Assembly (NCBI RefSeq): GCF_030936135.1
Contig: NC_082619.1
Span: forward strand, 3,351,208-3,415,207
DNA from: Gavia stellata
Taxonomy: Eukaryota; Chordata; Aves; Gaviiformes; Gaviidae
Reading direction: 5' to 3'
Length of the DNA stretch: 64,000 bases
Position numbers and translations under genes: made by a program. Each line of letters begins with the position of its first letter. Positions within the stretch are counted from its first letter, which is position 1. This document shows positions 57,301-64,000 of the stretch, in pieces. Below the pieces are notes generated by a model. That model saw nothing but the letters and a program-made list of their open reading frames with translations. It was not told the DNA's origin and ran no database searches.

Positions 57301-60300
57301 CAGTGGGATCTGGTCCTGGTTTTAACTAAATCACTGTTGCTCACTTGCCATGTTTTAGCAGGGTTCTCATCAAATGCCTACGTGAGGTGGTCCTGCAATA
57401 ATCTCAACCTTTTTTGGTTCCTTAAAGAAAACTTTTCTCATATTTGTAGAAAATGCTTGCAAATATGAGTCAGATGCAGTGGGAAAGGAGAAGGCAACTC
57501 CTCCCCTTGTTTTATTAATTTGAAATTTACATTATTTTAAGGGAGTCTCATGATATTGAGTGGCCTCGCCCACAATGTGTGTGGTTTTTTGGGGTTTTTG
57601 GTTTTGGTTTTTTTAATGTACAGTTGGTAATACTGCCGGTTTAGCCAGGGAAAAAATGAAGGTGCAGGATTTGCATAAACCATCCCAAAAGTTTTGGATA
57701 TACCCTGAACTCTCACTAATGAACAATTAGCCAGCTGCAGGCCTGTTGGGGAGAGGAAGAGGAGGGAGAGGTAAATTTGAGCCTAAACCCAATGAAAATA
57801 GGTGCAGGGGAGAAGGATTTGTCAAGAACACCCAGGTTCCCGCCCACTGCGCAGGAGGGAGCCAGAGAATTCCAGGGACGGGGGAAGGAGCAGTGGGAGA
57901 TGTTGTTGTTTTTAAATCGGGAACCGGTCCTTTGCCAAACCCACCTCCCGTTCTCATATTGTGCGATGCCGGGATGCAGCTACACACCCCTTTCACGCTG
58001 GAACGCTTCCAAATCATTCCGTTTGGCAGCTGTAAAAATTGATTTCAGTTTGGAAATGGCTTGTGCTTCTTCAACACTCCACTCCTATTGGGATCATAAC
58101 TTAGGCGGGATGAAGTGCCTTGTTCTCTAAGACGTGGATAACTTCTTTTTGGGACTGTTCAGACTTGGATGACTGCGTTGTGTGAGGCAGACACACATGA
58201 ATTGCAAGCAGGGGTAATTTATTTATTTTTTTAATTTATTTTTACTTTTTGGCTCAGATGACATTTTTTTAATGCACCCTCAGAAAGAAAAACGTGCATA
58301 AAACCATTTGCCTGCAATGACCGGGTGGCTCAAGGGTAACGGTGTATTCTCCTGAGCTTTTTGTCTAACATTTAGTAACTTAGACACTATCCGCATTGAT
58401 AGTGATCAAGAAGATCTTTCCATCTGATTTTTTTCGCCAGGCTGAGGGATGATCATGCCAACCTGAAAGGTAGGAAAGAACTGGAATTCATAGCATGTAT
58501 AACTCTTGTTGCAAGGAGCTAGTACTATTGCAAAACTAGTTTCGGCAGTGTCCAGAGCTGTAGTCGTAATGAAAGGAGATGTTGTAATTCTCTTCCCTCT
58601 GCATAGCACCTTCCAAAATGCAGAGGTTAATGTTACAGGGCCAGCTCCCGGCACTGCAGCTGCGAGCCTCTTGTGACCACATTTTCTCCTTTGCTCCTGT
58701 GGAGATTTGTGTATTTGTCTGCTTTAGTCAAATTGGAATAAAACCTCCCTCAACCAAAAATATTCGCTTGGGCCATTGTTTTTAAAAGCTGAATTTCTTG
58801 TCCCCCTCTGCTGGCAGGAGGTTGTATGACCTAAAGGCCGCATCAGCACTGCAAAACCCGGGGAAACGCGACCCCGCTTGTCTTCTGGGGGATGTTGGGC
58901 TCGGGAGTGATTTCGTGGGAGATGGTGAGGCTCAGCCCCAGCAGTAAGAGTGAATCTGCAATGCTGAGCCCGTCGATACGGTTTTCAAGACCTGTCCTTT
59001 CTGGTGTCCTGGTTTTTCCAGTTTGTGGAAACTGGAGCCTCTTCTTGCACTGGAAAGGCTTAGACGAGGAATGGGACTCATGATGTGAGCCTTGTTTCAG
59101 GCATTCTCATGCTTAGGAAAAACTTGAGCCAAAGTCTGGAAATTGTTTGCTTGGATCTTTTCTTAGAGAAAATGTGCTATAAGAGCTCTCTATGACTTTT
59201 CTGTCTCCTGTGCATGGCATCTGCACATAGACACCCCTCAGACAGCTTTCAGGAATTAACCTAAAAACTTCTAAAATCTCCCCACCAGGTTCCCCTCTCT
59301 CCCATCCCAGTCAGCCTTACCAAAGGATTTCAGCTAGTACAAAGTGATGTAACAGTTTTTTGCTTTTTTTAATGTAGTAGCAATGTTAGAAATTAACACG
59401 GAGGCTATGGAATAAACCAGATGCAAGAATTCAGTTCTGGTCCCTGGGTAAAGTCTTCTCTTAAGAATGTGGACTCAGAAATCATGATTTTTTTGTAGAC
59501 AGGAATCTTCCTTGAACATTAAAGTAGGTCAAAATGACCACTGGACAAAGGGCAGACACCTGTGAAGTTTTCCAGTTCTTTTCCCACAGCTTGTTCTAGC
59601 TAAGGAAGCAGATTTTTCCTTGCCAGACAAGTACAATTTCTTGTTGCTTTCTGGTAGAAGCTGAGAAAATACGTTTGATGCCTGGGGTGCTGCATTTTCA
59701 AGTCTGAAAGATTACACTGCTTTTTGAGGTCTTTTACTTCATGACCTTTCCTTTCACATTCCCTTGTACCATTCTCTGCTACCTGCAGAACCAAATGAGA
59801 GGCTATCTATAGCCAACCCTGCCATCGGGTTGTGAGTCGTGATCTATAAAGGAGAATTGCTTCGTGTCTTCCTTACAACTCCACAAAATGCCTCAGTGTT
59901 TGTCCAAGGAAAGCACTTGCATGCTTTAAACCTTGCTAAGTCACTGGAACTTGATTACTTCCTAAAGTGTTTTAATTAATGCATTTTAATTGAGTGAACT
60001 GCAAGCCTCCCCTTGGCTTGGCAGAGCAGGAGAACTATGTCCATGGTATAAACTGGAGAGCAGAAGTGGGGAACAGCCATGCCATTCTGCAAAGCCAGGG
60101 ACGGAAGCAGTGAGTCTTGACCCCTAACTTTTCTCTGAAAGGAGCCCCTTCCTGATTTCTTCCAGCCTCTCAGACTCCTAGCCCCCGCCACCTCCTGCAT
60201 CCCCTTGCCTCTGCTCTCTAATGCTACAATTACTTTGCTCTTTTCCAGATTAAAACCGAAGACCTCAGCGACTCCTTGCAATCTACAATCCCCCCTAGGT

Positions 60301-62037
60301 CAGGTCACCTTGTGCAGGGATCTTCAATGATGCCTGGAAGCCAAATCGCGGGGGTAAGTGACTTCGCTGCTTCAGGGATCCAGAAGTCTGAAAGTGCACT
60401 GGTTAGTGAACCTCCAAAGAAGAGGCTAGTTTTGAGACACTTGCCAAATTATGTATGCCTTTTGACAGTGGCAAAAGGAGACTTAGTATGACGGACACTA
60501 AATTGGAAAAGTGAATCTGTGTTGGCAAAAGTCAGCTTCCTCCTCAGCCTCTTTCTTCTCTGCAGAAAGTTTTACATGGGTTCAAAGGTAGACTGGACAT
60601 GTACTCGGAAGAGATTTCCTTTGAGGGTTTACTAAGTAGGCAAACCACACCATGCTCAGGAAATCCCTTGAATTGAAAATAATCGGAGGCTGAGGCAACA
60701 CCATGGGGAAGTGTTAGATATGCTTGCCCTGGTCTTCCTCTTTCATGAACATCTGGTTAATGCCATTGTTGGAGACAGGATTCTAGGTTAGATTAACTCT
60801 TGATCTGAACCAGTATAGCCATCCTTGAATATGTCACCTCAAATTGATTCACACCAGAGAATAAATTAATTCCTTGAGGGATTTTTTTTTTTTCCCTAAG
60901 GTAAAAAATTGGAATTCAGCACTTAACTCTTGCTAAATTCTAGTGGGAGTTAGATGCCAGAAGGCCACACAGCTGCTCAGTAATCAATTCCCTCATTCTT
61001 TTGCAGGGTATTCAGATCGTTTACACAATTCCAGGACTGTTCAATTTTCCCAAGGCTTCAAAACAGTTCTTGAGAAGCTCAAAGAGCTCATCTTATTGAG
61101 TAATGAGTTTATTTAAAAATGTACCTCTAAAGAGAATTGGTCTTACTGGGGCTTGCTTTTTTTTTTTTTTGGTGTCTACTTCAAGCAAATGCAAACTCTT
61201 ATCCCCTAATCCCAACAAAGGACCTGGGGGTGGGAATGTGAAATGTGAAAGAGTGCTAGGAGGTAATCCTCATCTCTCAGTACCTATTGCCTGCTCTGCT
61301 CAATGCAGGGTGGGGAATTCCTGGCAAAGAACAGGAAACATTTTTGGATCTGGTGGCTCTGTCCATTGCAATGCATTTGTTGTTGGTGTGGAGAATCAGG
61401 TGCTGCTGGGCATTGCTTCTTTCCCGTTTCAGCACACGGCTGGCTGGGAAATCAACCTTCTGTGGAAAGCAGGCTCTCAGTGTTTGTGAAATGGGACAGT
61501 CAGCTGCACTTTCCTGTGTAATTTTAGGGAGCTGACTCTCCGAAAATACATTACCTGGAAGAAACTGAAATCCAAGAGGTTTCACTGTTACTTCTAGCAA
61601 CCAGGTTTTGATTGCCAGTGCCTCAAAAATCTCATTTTTCAAGAATTGACTTTTTCAGATAAAAGTAGACAATTGTCCATGTGGATGTCCATGGGTGCAC
61701 AGACTTCTTATACAGCTGAAAACTTCAGATCCAGGAGTACCTCTTTGGTGTACCTCTGGATCTGTAGCTCTCCAGTGCATGAATTACACAAATCCGGTGT
61801 GTTGGCAGTTAAAGGAAAAGTGTGAATGGGGTCAAGGGCAGTATCAAAGACCAGGGAAGCTCTAGAGAAGAGGTGATGCTGTGTGAAGAGCAGACATCTC
61901 TGAGTTTTGTTGTTCCCTCTGCTTTTTCCCGTAGGATATGAGCTCTCTTCACACCCTGCAGCAGCTTGTATTGCTTCCTGGTCACATGCAGTCGGTTCCC
62001 CAGTTTCTTCTGTCTCAGTCTCAGGCTGGGCAACAAG
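30367..62037 (+). CDS. POU2F3: POU class 2 homeobox 3 (POU2F3, Skn-1a/Oct-11), first five coding exons, partial
   Basis: Joined exons 30367-30394, 35651-35719, 46820-46854, 60249-60353 and 61935-62037 give about 113 residues of the N-terminal region. The protein opens [20 protein letters not shown], continues with [19 protein letters not shown], and reaches [20 protein letters not shown] and QAGQQ. These match the human POU2F3 N-terminus as I recall it. All junctions are GT-AG and keep frame. This part is the Gln-rich activation region; the POU-specific domain and homeodomain, which bind the ATGCAAAT octamer, are encoded beyond position 64000. The factor acts in the nucleus and specifies tuft/brush cells, type II taste cells and differentiating keratinocytes. 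Confidence 0.96.
30810..30824. repeat. (GT)n microsatellite
   Basis: About seven GT units in a purine-rich context; short and unremarkable. Confidence 0.8.
34574..34600 (+). promoter_or_regulatory. Octamer plus TATA-like box in POU2F3 intron 1
   Basis: A perfect ATGCAAAT octamer at 34574-34581 is followed ten bases later by TTTATAAAA at 34592-34600. This layout resembles octamer-TATA promoters, although the spacing is tighter than in immunoglobulin V promoters. It could mark an internal promoter or enhancer responsive to POU2F proteins. No downstream ATG opens a useful frame before exon 2. Confidence 0.35.
34796..34849 (+). other. POU2F3: Candidate cassette exon in POU2F3 intron 1 (54 nt)
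   Basis: A strong acceptor (CCCACCTCTTCTTTCAG) precedes 34796 and a donor AAGG|GTAAAT follows 34849. The segment is 54 nt, starts and ends in the same phase as the exon 1/exon 2 junction, and contains no stop, so it would insert 18 residues between VHA and EIKMSGD. The match in phase and openness is suggestive, but there is no transcript or conservation evidence. Confidence 0.3.
35651..35719 (+). CDS. POU2F3: POU2F3 coding exon 2
   Basis: Encodes [11 protein letters not shown] through DQVEP plus one base. The acceptor is CCTTTTCCAG and the donor CCAG|GTAAGG, phase 1 at both ends. EIKMSG corresponds to DIKMSG in human. Confidence 0.96.
42559..42746. mobile_element. Hairpin MITE-like element, copy A
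   Basis: A roughly 188-bp imperfect palindrome. The left arm carries CCGGGCTCC, then ACAGTCA and TCTCCAGA; the right arm carries their inverted counterparts (CTCTGGAAG, GGCTGTAAAGGGAGCC and so on). It shares the same ordered phrases with copy B about 1.6 kb downstream. No transposase is present, so it is at most a non-autonomous relic. The family name is unknown to me. Confidence 0.6.
44179..44374. mobile_element. Hairpin MITE-like element, copy B
   Basis: A 196-bp inverted repeat with arms of about 84 bp and a loop of about 29 bp. The inner arms CCAGAGGGCCATTCATCT and AGATGAATGGCCTCTGG are nearly perfect complements, and the outer arms (TCTAAGTCTGA with TCAGACTTAGA) also pair. It is better preserved than copy A and clearly the same family. 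No coding content. Confidence 0.7.
45420..45432 (+). repeat. Poly-G tract
   Basis: Thirteen consecutive Gs; a simple homopolymer. Confidence 0.9.
46184..46195 (+). repeat. Poly-G tract
   Basis: Twelve consecutive Gs; a simple homopolymer. Confidence 0.9.
46820..46854 (+). CDS. POU2F3: POU2F3 coding exon 3
   Basis: A 35-nt micro-exon encoding the split Gly, then [11 protein letters not shown]. The acceptor is TGTTTCATTGTAG and the donor GCAG|GTAAGA; it enters in phase 1 and leaves in phase 0. NGLDFNRQ is shared with human POU2F3 and resembles NGLDFQKQ of POU2F1. Confidence 0.96.
49182..49200 (+). repeat. T19 homopolymer
   Basis: Nineteen consecutive Ts in a T/G-rich neighbourhood. Confidence 0.9.
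50133..50165 (+). other. POU2F3: Candidate micro-exon in POU2F3 intron 3 (33 nt)
   Basis: Acceptor TTTGTTTTTGTAG and donor CCAG|GTAATT flank 33 nt that are open in phase 0, the phase of the flanking exon 3/exon 4 junction. Inclusion would insert [11 protein letters not shown] between NGLDFNRQ and [11 protein letters not shown]2F genes are known for N-terminal alternative splicing, which makes this plausible, but the sequence alone cannot prove use. Confidence 0.35.
51410..51690 (-). repeat. MIR-like SINE fragment
   Basis: Reads as the reverse complement of a MIR/CORE-SINE. A 'tcttacagatgaggcagacac' type phrase is followed by 'ggcagagccgggat' and 'gtgctcaaccac'. The match is from memory; the middle part is poorly preserved or holds an insertion. 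Such elements are ancient in amniotes. Confidence 0.6.
53160..53352. repeat. Ancient MIR/L3-like repeat fragment
   Basis: Contains a 'cccattttgcagaag' phrase and further on 'cagaggtgctgatc' and 'aatcagtgggctga', which recall old amniote repeats. Family assignment and ends are uncertain. Confidence 0.35.
57437..57469. other. Perfect 10-bp inverted repeat
   Basis: CTCATATTTG at 57437-57446 pairs perfectly with CAAATATGAG at 57460-57469 across a 13-base loop. It may form a small hairpin or be a palindromic binding site; chance is also possible. Confidence 0.4.
60249..60353 (+). CDS. POU2F3: POU2F3 coding exon 4
   Basis: Encodes 35 residues from [11 protein letters not shown] to GSQIAG. The acceptor is CTCTTTTCCAG and the donor GGG|GTAAGT; phase 0 at both ends. 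[11 protein letters not shown] is a hallmark of the POU2F3 N-terminus. Confidence 0.96.
60354..61934 (+). other. POU2F3: POU2F3 intron 4 (about 1.6 kb)
   Basis: Contains a CR1-like tail near 60735-60832 and a T-run near 61158. No additional exon was recognised; a search by eye for a short exon matching the human LNASPCQ segment found none. Confidence 0.8.
60735..60832 (+). repeat. CR1-like LINE fragment
   Basis: Contains 'ttggagacaggattctaggttagat' type phrasing followed by 'gatctgaaccagtatagcc', a recognisable though decayed version of the CR1 3' region common in reptiles and birds. Confidence 0.6.
61935..62037 (+). CDS. POU2F3: POU2F3 coding exon 5
   Basis: Encodes [20 protein letters not shown] and onward to QAGQQ plus one base. 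The acceptor is CTTTTTCCCGTAG and the donor CAAG|GTAAGA, phase 0 in and phase 1 out. The Gln/Leu-rich content is typical of the POU2F activation domain. In human POU2F3 (recalled) seven extra residues precede DMASLH; here the TAG of the acceptor is in frame just before GAT, so the exon cannot start earlier. Confidence 0.95.
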
Positions 62038-64000
62038 GTAAGAGCAATAAAAGCTGAAGGGCATTGTTATAAGCAGATAGATATCCAGGAAAAACCTCCC
62101 TCCTCAGGACCGTTGCTTTTAATCTGGGCTGTGGCGTTCTCCCAGCATGATGGTGTCTGCTTCCCCGCCGTGTTACCAGATGCATTTTCCCCTCCCCTTC
62201 CCCCTGCGCGGTCCCCAGCCCCGGGATGTCCCGTAGTTGCCCCGGGGAGGGCCCGGTCCGGAGGTGCCCCCGGCCCCCCGGGCGTGTGTGCGCCGAGAGT
62301 GCCACCTTGGGGCCGCTCTTCGCAGACCCGGGAGGGATCCCACCGCTCAAGAGCAGGACAGCGCCCGGTCGGCTCCCAGCAAACCAGCCAGGAGCCTGCT
62401 CCTTGGGGAGCAGTTGCAGCCTGCCCGGGCTTCCAGCCCGGCTGGGTTAGCTCTCTTCACTCCTTCCAGAAAACTGAGGAGAGGTTGAGCTGATCTCTCG
62501 AAGTACCTTAGAGGGAGAGCAAATCCAGGGAGGGAGCGGAGCTGCTCTGGTGGAAGGATGGTGCTGGCGCCAGAACAAACAGGTCTAACCTAGCCAGGAG
62601 CAACCCCGGGATGAGAGCCGAAAGGTTTGGAGTTGCCAGTGGTTGTTCCCGAATCTCGCTCCAAGCCATGGGGCAGGAGAGGACGGGAGGTCTGACTGCT
62701 TCTGAAACAGAGTGTAATCAGCTTCATGAAAGGGATGAAAGGACTGAGAACTGAAGCCAGTGCTTGAGAAAGTCCCTTTCTATTTTTACTGCCGATACTT
62801 TTTATGGCATTTCTCCAGCAACAGGGATACAGGCATGCCATTGATGAAGTTTTACGCTGCTTGTGGATAGACAAACGTAGTCTTTGATCCATAACCTGAC
62901 AGATGCAAAGGGACTTGGGTCCTTTGCTCATATTCTTGATTTATTCCATCACAGAGGTCCCTCCGTATGAACGGAAATTCAGAATTAAAACCTTAAAATC
63001 TCTGCAGCTTGAATGCAATGGTACATAAGCTCGTAAAGAAAACTACTATATTGTAGGCAAGTGGGAAACCTACTTCTCATTGACAGTATATAAGCTCTTC
63101 TCACTGCCAAAGGTTGCTGAGTGATGTATAAAGAAATCACTTTATGTATATTTAACAATAATCTAGAATTTAGTTTGTTTGAAATAGCAGGCTCGGGATA
63201 ATCTATCTATCTACTGTCTGCTTTTATTAATGTATAATAGGAAACACATTATACTGGAAAACAGAACTTGTTTCCTTTTATAGAGTCAGAGTTTCTTCTG
63301 TTAAGTGACTTCCTTTGGCAGCTATAACCCTTCCAACAGATGGGCCACTTCTTTGGCCATGACCCCTTTTGGTTCCAGACTTGATAAAGACTGGATATTC
63401 TGGCCAGTAGCCGGCTTTTTATGCAAGAGCACTTCCATTTGAATAGATGATTGCAGAGTTTTAATGATCCTTTGCCGTGTGCTTGCACAGCCACTGGGGA
63501 GTGAAAGCGAAGGCACAGACTGGCTTCGTGGAATGAGTTGTTTGGTACAGATACAGGTGGAGCATTCTTCATACTGAAGAGATGCACAAAATGTTCCCAA
63601 AGTTGTCCCTCGGGCCATTATGGGAACACCCTCAATGTTTCCTGAGTTCTGACTGATGGGTACATCAGTTCATGGATTTCATGGCCATGGATTTCAGGGA
63701 CTTGGCTGTGGACTTAATCTTTCCAAGAGGACACGTGTTTTGGTTTGGTTTTAGTGTTTTAAAGCTGGTTTTAGGCCAGATAAGTTCCCAGGTCTGATTC
63801 ATTATGCCCTGATGCAATTCATTAGGCAGCCCTTCAAACAGCTAATGCTGGCACACTTGAATAAGGGGGTGAGAGCTCTGTGCCGTAAAGGTGGAAACAA
63901 GCAACCAGGTAGACGCTGGGAATACTGTCAGCCAAAATATTGCTGCTGAAGTCTTCATCTTACGAAAACACAGCCTCTGTCTCATCAGCTGTCAAACCGG
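62038..64000 (+). other. POU2F3: POU2F3 intron 5 (truncated by window end)
   Basis: Starts with GTAAGAGC. A GC-rich patch lies near 62160-62440. No further POU2F3 exon was recognised before the right edge; the POU domain exons should follow beyond it. Confidence 0.75.

Larger units (their letters stand above)
46855..60248 (+). other. POU2F3: POU2F3 intron 3 (about 13.4 kb)
   Basis: The largest intron in the window. It contains a T19 run near 49182, a candidate 33-nt micro-exon at 50133-50165, a MIR-like SINE near 51410-51690, another ancient repeat near 53160-53352, and a perfect 10-bp hairpin near 57437. An ATTTGCAT octamer lies at 57669. Open frames of up to 230 codons (for example 53934-54626 on the minus strand) show no recognisable domain. 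Confidence 0.85.

Overview
This is vertebrate nuclear DNA: multi-exon genes with GT-AG introns, CpG-island promoters, and old, decayed interspersed repeats. Low repeat density, compact introns, CR1-type LINE tails and ancient amniote (MIR-like) repeats point to a sauropsid, most likely a bird. The species cannot be named from the sequence alone. The two recognisable genes, OAF then POU2F3, lie head-to-tail on the + strand. From memory this matches human 11q23.3 (TRIM29 - OAF - POU2F3), so the window is a conserved syntenic block.

Layout. Positions 1-12340 are non-coding, presumably the OAF/TRIM29 intergenic space; no exon was recognised there. Positions 12341-13090 hold a 25-copy, 30-bp minisatellite abutting a strong CpG island (about 13090-14170). 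That island contains the OAF promoter, 5' UTR with an upstream ORF, and exon 1. OAF has four coding exons (13615-13851, 22234-22368, 22937-23117, 23630-23904) that join into a complete 275-residue secreted protein, followed by a 3' UTR of about 1.35 kb. The 25.3-30.1 kb interval between the genes holds a G-rich minisatellite of 20-bp units (about 26811-27215), a second CpG-rich patch (28165-28375) and a T28 tract. POU2F3 starts at 30367; its first five coding exons (30367-30394, 35651-35719, 46820-46854, 60249-60353, 61935-62037) are present. Its POU-specific domain and homeodomain lie beyond the right edge.

The two genes have no obvious shared pathway. OAF is a poorly characterised secreted cysteine-rich protein. 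POU2F3 (Skn-1a/Oct-11) is an octamer-binding transcription factor of keratinocytes, tuft/brush cells and type II taste cells. Observations worth follow-up are the two minisatellites flanking OAF, an inverted pair of octamer half-sites just upstream of POU2F3's own start codon, phase-compatible candidate cassette exons in POU2F3 introns 1 and 3, an exon-like segment in OAF intron 1 that would cause a premature stop, and two copies of a long-hairpin MITE-like element in POU2F3 intron 2. No prokaryotic-style system, CRISPR array, tRNA, rRNA or intact transposon was seen.
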